Source: Istiophorus platypterus | Lineage: Eukaryota > Chordata > Actinopteri > Istiophoriformes > Istiophoridae | Assembly (NCBI GenBank): GCA_016859345.1 | Contig: CM029126.1 | Coordinates: 10,901,527 to 10,965,526, forward strand | DNA length: 64,000 nt | Reading direction: 5' to 3' | Shown here: one piece after another, positions 37,001 to 48,500 of the stretch | Position numbering within the stretch: position 1 is the stretch's first letter | Layout of the letters: each line of letters opens with the position of its first letter | The notes under the pieces: model-generated | What the model saw: only the letters and a program-made list of their open reading frames with translations | Told to the model about the DNA's origin: nothing | The model's database searches: none | Position numbers and translations under genes: made by a program

Positions 37001-37330
37001 TGGATGCAAAGCTTAGTAGTTTCTTGATGCAACCGACACTGTTCTTTTTGGATGCATAGAAGAGAGGAATGTCATTTATGCTGAGGGAAACAGGAGAGAA
37101 GAAAAACACAAAGTCAAGGTCTATTTAAACTTTGCATCTACATATCAATAATTTTTACATAATCTACTTAATCTTTTGTATCCGACACGCATTTCTTACT
37201 ATTTGGTGTGGAGCAGAAATGTCTCATCCAACATCTCGTTCCATCCTTTCTTGTTTTGAAGGCGAAACCTCAGCTGACTCCACCAATGGTTGAGCTCACT
37301 TGGAGCGGATCTGGCCAGAGACGGAGACAT
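31037..37330 (-). CDS. trpv6: Epithelial calcium channel TRPV6 (TRPV5/6 type)
   Basis: Sixteen minus-strand exons: 37200-37330, 36983-37080, 36764-36886, 35776-35916, 35444-35542, 35113-35288, 34870-35016, 34674-34753, 34449-34584, 33782-33868, 33607-33683, 33355-33520, 33122-33188, 32725-32993, 32500-32606 and 31037-31304. They join in phase to 723 residues (human about 725). The protein is the calcium-selective channel of gill and gut epithelia. The N-terminal ankyrin repeats include GETALHIAV, GVTPLHIAV, GEHILSFAACAGNE and GNTVLHILVLQPN. N360-Y-T is the conserved S1-S2 glycosylation site. FHVILISY and LVLGWCNVMFFARGFEMLGPY follow. The pore reads FELSVGLIDLP with the selectivity Asp at D545. 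S6 runs LLLNLLIAMMSDTHWRVAQERDELWRTQ. The start ATG is the first in its exon, but 5' UTR exons are not certain. Fish have a single trpv5/6 gene in many species, so trpv6 is the conventional name. Confidence 0.95.
31500..32215. repeat. Fold-back (inverted) repeat element in the last trpv6 intron
   Basis: A perfect 21-base inverted pair lies at 31896-31916 and 32060-32080 (the arm contains CAGTCTTTATGCTAAG in the right copy). Flanking sequence is also loosely inverted: AACATTTTGGGGAATATGCTCATT near 31517 resembles the reverse complement of about 32180-32205. A related single copy is at about 6010-6140. This is the signature of a common fish fold-back repeat. Ends were not defined. Confidence 0.55.
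31748..31798. repeat. 51-base direct repeat, copy 1
   Basis: This segment matches 33230-33280 at 45 of 51 positions by direct reading (both begin CAAATAGGTGAACCTCAAAA). Both copies lie in trpv6 introns in the same orientation. Confidence 0.8.
33230..33280. repeat. 51-base direct repeat, copy 2
   Basis: This is the second copy of the segment at 31748-31798, with six substitutions and no gaps. It lies in the intron between trpv6 exons 33355-33520 and 33122-33188. Confidence 0.8.
34258..34352. repeat. Fish dispersed repeat fragment (AAGTAC-type)
   Basis: This contains the diagnostic run CAAGTACAGTACTTGAGCAAATG followed by CTTAGTTACACTCCACCACTG. Similar text recurs at 36105-36205 and 39232-39345. 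From memory this is a widespread fish interspersed repeat. It lies in a trpv6 intron. Confidence 0.55.
36105..36205. repeat. Fish dispersed repeat fragment (AAGTAC-type)
   Basis: Text such as TACTTTAGTAAATGTGCTTAG and TTACTTTCCACCCCTGG matches the fragment at 34258-34352. It lies in a trpv6 intron. Confidence 0.5.
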
Positions 37331-38181
37331 TGATACCGGATGTTTGACTGGAAGAAACAAACAGAGGATGAGAATCATCGAAAGAGAAAAAAAGGAGAAG
37401 AGTTTATACTAGCAGGCAGGAATTATTTCATCATTTTGGCCTTGAAAAAATGATTTTGAAATGTTTTTTTTTTCATTTGTTGTCTTCAAAATAATCAATA
37501 AAACAAATGAACAGAAAAAAAGGAGGAAGAAAGTTACTCAGTCTTACCCTTAAAGAAAGATTGTACCGCTCTTCAATTTCTGGTGATACTCAAACATAAT
37601 ACTCTCAAAAATCGGAACTCAACACCTATAACATGTCCCTGAGGAGAAGTGAAATCCCTGTGGCATGACCATTATATATGACCCAGCCATGAGGGAGGAG
37701 ACATGTGGAAGGATTGAGAATGAATGGGTGGAGAGGGACAATGAGTGAACAGCAGACAGGTAAGACAGAGAGAGTGAGATGGTAATGAGCAGGTAGACTT
37801 TTACCGCAGATAAGGAGTCCCACAGGGAAAGTTAAGCTTCATGCTTGAACTCACCATTTGACCGGGAACTCCTTTATCACGCTGATCTGAAAATGTTGGC
37901 TCGATTCTTTCACCTTAAAAGTCAAGTGACAATGGTCTAGTCCCCAATTCCGGTATATCTCTGTTATCACCAGGCCTGTCTGCATTCCTCTAACTACCAC
38001 CAAAACCTGCATGGCCACTATGAAAATTTTGCAACATCATGACAGTCAACGCATTGCCATCATTTTTTCTGGTGAACTGTTAAAGGAAACCTGTTTTGAA
38101 AATGCATGCAAGTATATATATTTGAAAGCAATGCAGGTTTTTAATTTAAAGCAGATATTAAGGAATAATAGCCCAGGGTGA

Positions 38182-38208
<27 letters not shown>
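38182..38208. repeat. Poly(T) run
   Basis: 27 consecutive T, in the trpv6-ephb6 intergenic region. Confidence 0.9.
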
Positions 38209-38214
<6 letters not shown>

Positions 38215-39231
38215 TTATTTAACTTCTCCAAGTGAATCTGGGATTATTTGGTGGAGTAAACATGGAGATGATGTATGGTTTTCCAACATGATGCATCTTG
38301 TACACACACGCGCGCATAGAAGACTAGCTCCATTCACAATGATTTAACTTGTTGAGTACAATTGATGTGTCAACAGGAGTTATCACAAACATGGTAATTG
38401 CCACATTACAAAGACCATAATGATCATTTGGAGGTTGGCGACATCATGTCCGATGTGGGCACGTCACTTTCCTGGGAAGGCGGGAAACAAAGCTAATGAT
38501 ACAATTTGCTTTGTTAAATTAACACTTTTCATGCACAATAGGTAAAGTAACTGACACAGAATCACAGATTTCATTCCCGCACAGATAAATTATTTGTGAA
38601 CTGCTGAATCAGTCAACTTTTACAATATTATTGCTCCTAGTTATAGCGTAGAGGTATTTTGTTGCACCCTTTATAGGTCATGACTAATAGGCCGGTTAAC
38701 CGATGGATAAACAGGGTTTAGGAAGACTCTATAGAAGGACCTGGTCATGGTTGCAGATTTGGCTGTCATTTAGTATTGTGAAGATAATAGCTGTTTACCA
38801 GACGGAGCACAACATCTTTAAGTGGTGTCATAAAGACCAGTGGTTTCCAGTCTGTTAATGTCTTTATAAGGAAACAATAACAGCATAAAAACATGATTTT
38901 GTGGTTTGTGCGTCCACTGTTTCTGAACATAAGTACCAGCATCCCTTTCACAACACTGTGTTAATATGTATTGGGACACCACTGCAAACAGTTATTACAG
39001 ACATCCCTTGTACATTTATGACAGTTGAGAGATGCTCTCATACGGAGTGACTTCAAACAACAGAGATCAGTGGTTGTTATCAAAACAAAAGCATCAGGTT
39101 AATGATTAGACTGCTGTAATTTTAAGAGGCTGCTTCATCTCTAAACTATTAATATTCTTAATGTTTTATCACAGATTCTCTTTAAAGTGAGATCAAATAG
39201 GATTCTTTGAAGCAATATCTTCTTGGTATAT

Positions 39232-39700
39232 CAACTCAAGTACTATATTTGAGATGCCTGTACTTTATGTGGGTATGTCCATTTTCTGCCACTTTATACC
39301 TCTGCTTTATACTCCACCACATTTCAGAGGGACATTTTCCATACAAAACATCATACTCTAAATCTGATGCATTGCTCAGTTAATAAGTCTGGAGTTGAGT
39401 CCTTAAAGTTTTTATTTATTTTTTTTTAATCAAAGTTACGGAAATAGATGAAAAAAGGTTTAATTCACTTCACCTTGACCAGCTACAACAAAAAAATGTT
39501 GCTCATACAGAAGTGCATCCGTGATAATAATCCTGGAATATATAAATCATATGAAAGGGGACATTTGGCAGTATGAGTACTTTTGTTACTAAGTACTAAG
39601 TTTGCTGATAATACTTCAATATTATTTTTTTCATTGTTGCATTGCTAATTTCACTTAGTAATTCTCAAGGCCTGAATACTTCTTCCACCACTGCAAATAT
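39232..39700. repeat. Fish dispersed repeat, longer degenerate copy
   Basis: The start holds ACTTTATACCTCTGCTTTAT and CTCCACCACATTTCAGAGGG, and the end holds CTGAATACTTCTTCCACCAC. These are motifs of the same family as 34258-34352 and 36105-36205. The middle (about 39350-39560) is less clear and may be an insertion. Confidence 0.45.
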
Positions 39701-40639
39701 CACACACTGAAAATAACAAATACAAAATTTTACACGTAAAGGTGCAAAGTGTAATCTGCAAAATGCCTCATTTTAGAGTGTTATAGTATTATATACATTA
39801 TATTGTTTGATTAATATTAATCTTTAATCTTTAAGCAGAATTTTAATGCAACTGGTGATGAGTGAGCTAATTTTAGCTACTGTATATACATACAGCTTGG
39901 CAGATTCTTTTACTGCAATACATAATATTTTATTAGCTCATGATATGTTTTGTATGTAAAATCGTAATCTGCAAAATTGCACACACATTTCATACTTTCC
40001 AAAACTGGATATTGTCCAAAAGGACCCAGCAGTGACACTGGGGCAACGTGAGGACCAGTCACACTGCAGCCTGATATACAGTGAAATAAACCACAGCGAG
40101 AGCTAGATCTGACTGGCAGAATAAAGTTTGTGTTGGTTTTCCTTGCTATCACCCCAGATCTGCTCTGATATCAGCAGGACATGGGGGAAACCAGTCTCTG
40201 TTCCCAGACATCTGCTGATCTCAGCAGATCCTGAATTCTGATTCTACTCAAACCTGCTGATCATTGTAACCTGAGAAACGCAGAGTTCAGACTTTAACAT
40301 TGTGAAGGTGACACTGTGACATCGAGGTGAATCCATGTGTCATCAGGCCTTATGGGACACTGCATGTCCCACTGCTCTGTACTGTTAATTGTCATTCATT
40401 TAGTGTTGAAAACGTGAATGAAAAGTTGTATTGATGATGGTACAGTGTCTAAAATGTTCACTTTTATCTGAATGGACTTATATAGCTTATTTAGACTTAT
40501 ATAGTTGCTTATATAGAACTTATGTACACATATTTTACTGATGTATCTAGTGCCATCATCAGGTAAAAAATTTAAATTTTCCTATTATTTACTTTATGAC
40601 AAAAAAACATAAGTAAAGACTTTCCCATCAGCTTCAGCT

Positions 40640-40800
40640 GCACTTAGTGTTTCATTCTAATTAGCAAGCTAACTTCTAAACTAAGAAGGTAAACATGGTA
40701 AAAATTATATTTGCTAAACACTGGCATGTTAGCATGATGACATTAAAATTTAGCTGAAAGTACTGCCTTCAGTTTCACGTAGCTGTATACTCTTATTCTT
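40640..40800. repeat. Dispersed fish repeat fragment
   Basis: The text AAACACTGGCATGTTAGCAT, AAATTTAGCTGAAAGTAC and GTAGCTGTATACTCTTATTC resembles a common fish interspersed repeat recognised from memory. Confidence 0.4.
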
Positions 40801-41204
40801 GTTCACCTTTCTGATTGTAATATTTCTGTGCTTTTGTTGCATTTTTTGCAGGTCCAGGTCCAGGCTCTCTTCATTTCGTGATAACTGGGTGGCACTAACT
40901 TGTACGCCTTGACTACATTAACCTACAGCCTGTTATCATTATTTTCTCTTTGCGAATGACATTTTTATATCATGATTGTCCTCAAACACTACCAACTGAG
41001 TTTTTTCTTATTTAGTTGATTGGCAGGTAAAACATATTTTATATTAATCAGCATAGATAACACCAAATAAAGAAAGAATTGAATGTGTTTTTAAATAAAA
41101 TCATATCATTTATTTTACAAATTTGCACAATTATGGAATAGTGGTGAACACTCATATAAGTAAACGAAGGTAATAATGTGTGTAGCCTGACACACTTGTC
41201 TCAA

Positions 41205-41216
41205 ACACACACACAC

Positions 41217-41269
<53 letters not shown>
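41205..41269. repeat. (AC)n microsatellite
   Basis: About 65 bases of AC repeat with one G interruption at 41221, in the trpv6-ephb6 intergenic region. Confidence 0.9.
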
Positions 41270-41270
<1 letters not shown>

Positions 41271-42073
41271 TCATGCATACCTACACACCCAGCATCATGT
41301 ACAGCATAAACCTGATGTACATATTAACACAGCCTCATATATGGCGCACACACAAGTTACAGACACACAGGTACATACTTACAAAGCATTCTGCCTCCTT
41401 CCTTCCAGTTTTTAAATCAGATCTGATTTTGTCAATCTTTCCCATTTCACACATTCATAATGCTTCAATGACTCCTAGTCTTTACTCTAGCAATCAAACA
41501 AAAAGAGGTGAAGTGTGAAATGTACACATGAAAGTGAGTGCTGTTTGGTTGTGTCCTCATCACAGATGGACATTTTGTGTTTACAGCTGAGGTGATGTTT
41601 GTAGCGTTTGACAGCATATGAGAGGCCCTTCGGTGAGGGTGGTTCCTGCAAACAGGGCTGCTCCCCGAACTGGGGAATCGCTTTTATACAAGGAAAAAAC
41701 ATGGCTTACAATTTTTCAAAATCATGTTGTTGTTCATTTTTTTGTTTTCCCCATTTCATGGCATTGATTCATATCTCACCTTAGGGTCTATGGTACTGAC
41801 TTTGGACTGGTGGTTTATTGCATTTTGCCCAGACACTGAGCAAACCACAAATAGTTTCAAAGCTAATGGTAAGACCCCTTCAAGGCAAACCACAGGCTTC
41901 TATGTAGTATACTGTTTCCTATTTATAACACATGGCATTTTAAGTAGAGAGGAAATGATAAAACTTTACAAAGAACAAATAAAATATTGGAAAAAAGCTT
42001 TGATTGTCTTCACGCAATTCTTTGTGAGGAGAGATCTCCATGAGTATTTTAACAAAAAGAAAAAAGTTTTTGT

Positions 42074-42079
42074 TTTATT
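42074..42079 (-). terminator. ephb6: Candidate poly(A) signal of ephb6
   Basis: AATAAA on the minus strand (TTTATT on plus) lies 431 bases beyond the ephb6 stop codon at 42510-42512. It is one of several possible signals in an AT-rich stretch. Confidence 0.35.
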
Positions 42080-42509
42080 TTACCCAGTGAGGATGGGGTA
42101 ATTGAAAAGTTTGAGGGAGAGACAGTTGTGGAGAAGAGAGGACGAGAGGTAGGACTGCAGACGGGTGAGGAGAAAAAAAGGCAGACAACAGTAAAGTGAA
42201 ATCTAGTGAAAAACATTGAGGAACCTTTAAAGTCCTCCTTTTCCTTAGCAACACCCTAACCTCCCTAGACCTGGACTCAAGCTCCCATCTCTCCTCTGTT
42301 ATTTTCTTTGAGCAGCTGGCAGGAAAAGTCCACCCCTTCTGGTTGTAGTCTCAGGTTTGTCAGAATACACGGCGCCACTGTGATTCTCTTTTTCTCTTGG
42401 CCTAAAATTTGCTCCATGAACATAAAAGTGTTGTAGAAACCAGGCACAACAAGCAGAGGAATAGGAAAACCACAGAAATTCATGGCACAGGTGGTTCTGT
42501 AGTTGGATT

Positions 42510-45500
42510 TCACACCTCCACCTGCCCCTGCGTCAGATGGGCCCTGAGCTGCTGGGCTGCGCTGACGATCTTCCTCTGGTGTCCTAGCAGGTTCACCCCG
42601 ATATTCTGGACATCACTAAAGGAGAGAGCAGAGGACCCGGGTCGTTTAGTTCAACAACTCAGCTTCTTGTGTGCTTAAATTTTAAAGGACGATATTGATG
42701 GATTTATGTTTTAGTCTATATATGCATTTATTTATAGTCCCATTCTGCTGATGCTTTTTAGGAACAGTGTTCCTTTGGCTCAATTTTTAATTTTTATAAT
42801 TATTTTTTCTACTCTTCATTTCAACCTACAGAAAAAGTGCTATACAAAAATGACCTTAAAAAGCCTTACTGACAATGCTGTTGTTAGAGAATTTAAAAAT
42901 TTGATGCGACATACTGGCCTGTAGTAATTTTACTGAATAATGACAATTGGATATTGGTTAAATTTAACTTTATGTTGATTATTTAACATAAATATTAGTA
43001 TCATCAAAGGATTGTGATTGACTTTCTACTTTCTACAGCTGTTAAGTGCATAATTACTGGGTAATGGTGACCCTGTTTCAATATTACCTCAAACATATAT
43101 TTTTGTTTCTTATGGGCTGGGATAAATTGGATAAATATCTTATGTAAACTGTGATAAATAATATTGGTTGTCATCAGATCAGAATTCATGAGCTAAAACA
43201 AAACAAAGGACAATAACATGTGAGCAATTATGGACATTGTGATAATTTTGTGGTAGTTTTATAGTTTCATGCATTTAAAAGTTTTTTTAAGCATCCGACT
43301 CACGTCTCGGATACTTAGATGATTTTACTTGCATGTACAACCATGAACATCTTTCAAAGCAGCTGGTGCTAGCAGGTGCATTAGGTGATCTTTATACTGT
43401 ATTATTAATAAAAAGTCTTTGTGATCTGAAAGGAAGGAATCATGTTCAAATACTTGATGTACTTTTGAAGGTGGTGGACAGGAATATAAAATACACATGA
43501 TTTGCAGCTAATAGGTAAAAAACAAACAATAAACCACCAGAAATAGCCATCTATACTCACTCCATGTTGAGCTTGCTGACTCTGTCTAAGGTGTCCAGGT
43601 GTGCCCGATCAAACTCATCCTGATATCTTTCCATCCTCAGTGCCCTCAGCCAATCACTGACCGTCGCCACTGATGATAGGTCTGTGGGAGTGGGGCTGAG
43701 TAGCGTCTGAGAACAGCTGCTGCAATTCAGGGAAATATCAATAATGAGAGCATTAGAATCCATCAAAATAGCAGACTGTAGAATTTTTGGTACACGTTGT
43801 TAGCCAGAAGCTGCTTTCTCACCGTGTTGGCTCCGCCTTGAGGGAAGCGGGGTGCCTGATGAGCCGATCCAAGGAGGACAAGAGGGAGTCGAAGCCTGGC
43901 CGGTCCCCTCGCTCACCCTGCCAGCACTGGAGCATCAGGGAGTGGAGGGCGGCAGGGCAGTTGTGGGGGGCAGGGAGACGATACTGGTCTGCAACTGCCT
44001 TCATCACCTGAAAAAGAAAAAAAAAAGGGAGGTTTTAGACACAGTAGGGCAGATGGTTCGAGGAGTTGAGTGTAACTGCCTTACATAAAAGATCACAGAC
44101 GCACCGAGGGCCCGTGAGATGGACTTAAGAAAAAGTTATGCAAAAATCAGCTGCCTGGCATTTGTCACCATTTAAATGTGTCATATTTTAAGAAATTACA
44201 CTTTTATTTTATTAGACTTTAAAGGAAAATTTGATTTACTTTCTATCACTTTGTTAACATAGGGGCTGATTTGCAGAATAGTGGTTTACTTGTAAAACAA
44301 CTAGCTCCAAACACAAATTTACATTATGAAATAGTTTGTAGGAAAAAATGGGAAGGACTATAACTTTTAATAGCATTTTATTAAAGTCTGGTAGTTACAC
44401 TTGAACTTAAGGCTTTGAGTGCATGTCTATTTTTAATTTATTATGTCCTCTCCTTCTCACGCTAAACTCTCCATCATACTAACTTCTTGATTGCTCATGT
44501 CCCAGTATGGACGTTCTCCATATGACATCACTTCCCACATCAGTATGCCAAAGCTCCAAACATCACTAGCTGAGCTGAACTTGCGATGCTGAAAAGCTTC
44601 TGGTGCCGTCCACCTCACAGGAATCTTACTGCCCTGATGGGGGACAACAGAGGACAGTGGCAGAGGCAGTGAAGCAGTGACCAAAGAAACAAATCCAAAC
44701 CAAAGAAATTCCCCTTCTCAGGACATACCAGTGAGGCAGTGTATGTAGGTATGTTGTGGTCCAGGCCCCTCATGAGTCGGGACAAGCCAAAGTCGGACAC
44801 CTTACAGACCAGGTTGGAATTGACCAGCACATTTCTGGCCGCCACGTCCCGGTGGACAAAGTTTCTCTCAGAGAGGTAACGCATCCCTGCACCAATCCCC
44901 CTGAGCATCCCAACAAGCTGGAGGACGCTGAACTGGCCCTCGTTCTCCTTCAGGAATTAAGATGGTATGATGGAGGCATCAGAAGAGATTTTTTGCTTTA
45001 TAGTGCGGTGAAACCTGTTTGCAACATGCTGGATGATGGAAACTGCTGACAATGTGTTGTTTTCTCACCCTGAGGAACGCATCCAATGGCCCGTTCTCCA
45101 TAAACTCTGTGATGATCCTCTCTGGCGGGGTGCGGGTGACAACGCCTTCCAGCTTCAGCACGTTGGGGTGGTCAAACTGGCCCAGGACCCCTGCTTCACT
45201 GAGGAACATCCCCCTCTCCCTTTCGGACGCTCCCCAGCGAAGGGTCTTTACCGCTACCAACACCTCCCTGCGACCCACCGGGCGGTAACGACCTCGAGAT
45301 ACCTCGCCAAACTGAGCTGTAGTAGAGAGGAGGTGGGCCAGATTACACTGTGTTATCAGTGGTCACAAGACCGCAAATAGGCTTTTAGAGGAAACGAGAG
45401 TGTAAGACCTACCTGCACCAATCACCTCCTCAATCTTCAGGTGAGTGGGATCTATCTCACGGGCGAACTCTTTTACCGCCTCACTGGGGTCCTCATAAGT

Positions 45501-48500
45501 GGATGGGTCCACATAATACTTTACTCCCCCTGAAATTAAAATAATATTTTAAGAAAGTAGCCTGGCTTTTTTTTTCTTCCTTTATTTTTGACATTTAAAC
45601 ATATTTATTACCATGAAACTAGGTTGTGATGATCTTTTTTGCACAGTGAAAGACCTTCTAGTCCATCAATGATACACATTACTTTATGTGAAAGAATTGG
45701 AATTATTTTATGACACGTGAAAGGCTGAGTTCTTTTTAGAAATAAGGTCTGTTTCAGTCATTCAAAGAAATTCTCAGTCCCTTTCTCCTTTTTTGTGTGA
45801 GATAATAAAGGATTTGTTTCTAGGGGAAATGAAATATAAATTTGGTTAAAATATTTGTTAAACAAATATTTTTTGTTTAACAATGGATGACAAGAAAGTA
45901 ATGAAAACCAGCCTTTGTTAGTCACAGAGCTTGATCAGGCACTATGTCTCTAAACCATTTAAAATGTCTTTATAATTGGTTGCCTTTTGCACAAAGCAGA
46001 ATTCTAACTTAACAGATAATTAAGTTGACTAAATTAAATTTAAACTAAAGTAAAATAAAAGAAATCAATGCTTACCTCGGTTACTGATGTACCTCTGGAG
46101 TCTGTCGCTGTACGGACTCTCCCTCCTCTTACTGAAAATAATAAAAATAATTTTGAAGCAAAATGTGCACATGATTATAAGCTCTATATCACATTTCTGA
46201 TCTTATGTGTAGATTAACCACCTACCTGCGATATACCACCACGACCACGATCGCTGCCACCACCAGGAGAAACGCCGCTCCACCCATCACTGACCCGACC
46301 AGCAGAGGAAGTCGATTCTGGATCTGCTGCGAATGTTCTTCTGCAAGAGAAAGCGAGAGTGTCTGTTGTAAGTCTTTAAGTATTCTGCTGTTTCTACTTA
46401 AGTTGTAAATTTCACCAGTTCCGTTGTGCGTTGGTTGCAGTGTTGCACTTTGACTGAGATGGATTTCACCAGTATTGAATAAGTGTAGTACCCAGAGGAA
46501 GCGTGGTGAAGTAGATGGTGCTGCTGTAGGGGCCGTAGCCCCGTTCATTTCGAGCTCTGATCTGGAAGGCGTAGATGGAGCCGGGAATCAGAGAGTTAAC
46601 AGTCACTGTGTTGGTCTCACTGTACACACTCACTGCACTGTCCACATCTGAACCCTGAGGGACGTAGAAGGACATTTCGTGACTCTTGTGCCGTTTTGGG
46701 CTTTTGTGCACAAGCGTGTATAGTATTCTTGGTAAAACAAGTGCGTCTATATGTGTGACTTGTCCCTGAACGTACCTTGTCGTAGTATCTGAGCTGGTAC
46801 TCCAGGATGTCTCCATTGGGCCGGTCAGGCTGAGGCCATGAAAGCGTAATGGAGTCCGGGGCCCGGCTCAGCTGGTGCATCATGGGTACTGTACTGGGAA
46901 CTGTAGGGGGACAACAGATGACAGGTGTGTGAGCTGGACTGAGGTTTCCCCTGAGAAGAGTAAAACTCCCTCCAAATCAACCCCCACAACTTTTGAACAA
47001 TAGTTTCGTTGAAGCAACAGGGACCACATGGGGGCAGCATCACAGAGCCTGCGACGATGTTCAGCAAACAGTTTTTAATGAGAGCTGAGTAGCATCTAGT
47101 TACGATGACTGTGCGGGCGAGACTGTTTAAAGGGAACTGTCCAACATTGCATTAATTCAATCAATAAACCCCTGGAGCACACACAAAAAGATTTTAGATA
47201 ATTTAAGTTCATTGAAAGTTCTAAGCAATCTTCATCAATTTCCTGGAAAGTTGTATAATGGTGTGCTTTTGCTGAACGATGCCCCATTCTCCTCTCCTCT
47301 CCCTACTCGACTGTCTCTTTCTGTCTGTCTGTTTGTCTTCCCATTTCTAATTTGTCCCTTTCCTCCTCCACATTGACTATAATGGGGTCTGACGGGATAT
47401 TGTAACCTCGAGCAACCTCCTGTCCAGAGAGCCGTGGCAGAAAAGATGGAGCAGACAGAGGCAGAGAAATAAGAGGGAGAGAGGGAGAAAGAAACCCCTG
47501 GTAGACACACACACACATGGACACGCACACATGCACGCACACATGCATGCACGCGCGCACACGTGCACGCATGCACACACACACACACACATACACAGAG
47601 TATCCACACAAAAATCCTCATCAGAGCACCCCTTTCATCCATGTCTCTTGCTCACCTGACTGGCTTGTGGTGAAATTGATGCTTGTGTATCGAGCTGAAA
47701 AAGGACTCAAAGCTGACACCTCATTCATGGCCTGCACCTGTCAATAGGAAGAATACACGGGCGTGACAGACAAAGTTTTTTACTATTTACTTTTATGGCA
47801 TTCTTCAGTGTTCACATGCAGCTGTGTCACTCATCAAATGTCAGTAAATGGGAAATACCTGCCCATTATGAATAAGATATAGGCACTGATTTAGTTCAGC
47901 TACGTCAAGCTAAATAATGAATGTTAGTGTGTATTTGCTGATGTGGAGCTCATGGAATAATACAACAAAGACGACCTGCCTTCTCTGTGGCTCGAGGAAA
48001 TATTTCACCATTCACGAGAAATTTGTAAAAATGACTTCCAGCTGGCTCCACTGATTCAGTCCAAACACTCCCCAGTAACCCAGTATTGCAGGCAATTCAG
48101 GTTAAAACAGTTCTTATTTTAAAACCAACTCTCACAGAGAATTTGTAGATAACACAGAGTGGTTTTGTGTGTTTTTCCACAGTACCTGTATGAGATAAGT
48201 GACTCTGGTCAGCAGGTTGTTGAGTGTGACCTTGGTTTGTCTCAGGTTGGTCTGGGAGGGACTAAAGGTGACGCCCTCCCCACACCAGGAGCATGACGCC
48301 GGGTTGGTGAAGGTGGGTGAGGGGCAGATGCGACACACCACCCCGTACCAGACTTCGCTGCGGCCTCCCATGTCCACTGGAGGGCGCCACCTGAGGGACA
48401 CCCCGCCGTCACCACTCTCGTACTCCCAGGACATAGAGATCGGAGCAGATGGAGGGGCTGAGGAGATATCAGAGAGAGAGAGAGAGAGAGAGAATGGGAG

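Larger units (their letters stand above)
37331..42509. other. Intergenic region between trpv6 and ephb6
   Basis: No protein gene was recognised. It holds the 5' flank of trpv6, including a possible minus-strand donor AAATG|GTGAGT at 37855 that could end a 5' UTR exon. It also holds dispersed repeats (39232-39700; about 40640-40800 with the fish motif GGCATGTTAGCATGATGACA), a T run at 38182-38208, an AC microsatellite at 41205-41269 and the ephb6 3' end. Confidence 0.55.

Noticed and set aside
37801..37855. Possible 5' UTR exon of trpv6 ending at 37855 that would create an overlapping upstream frame
   Set aside because: Only a donor-like AAATG|GTGAGT supports it, and no transcription start or other exon evidence is visible.
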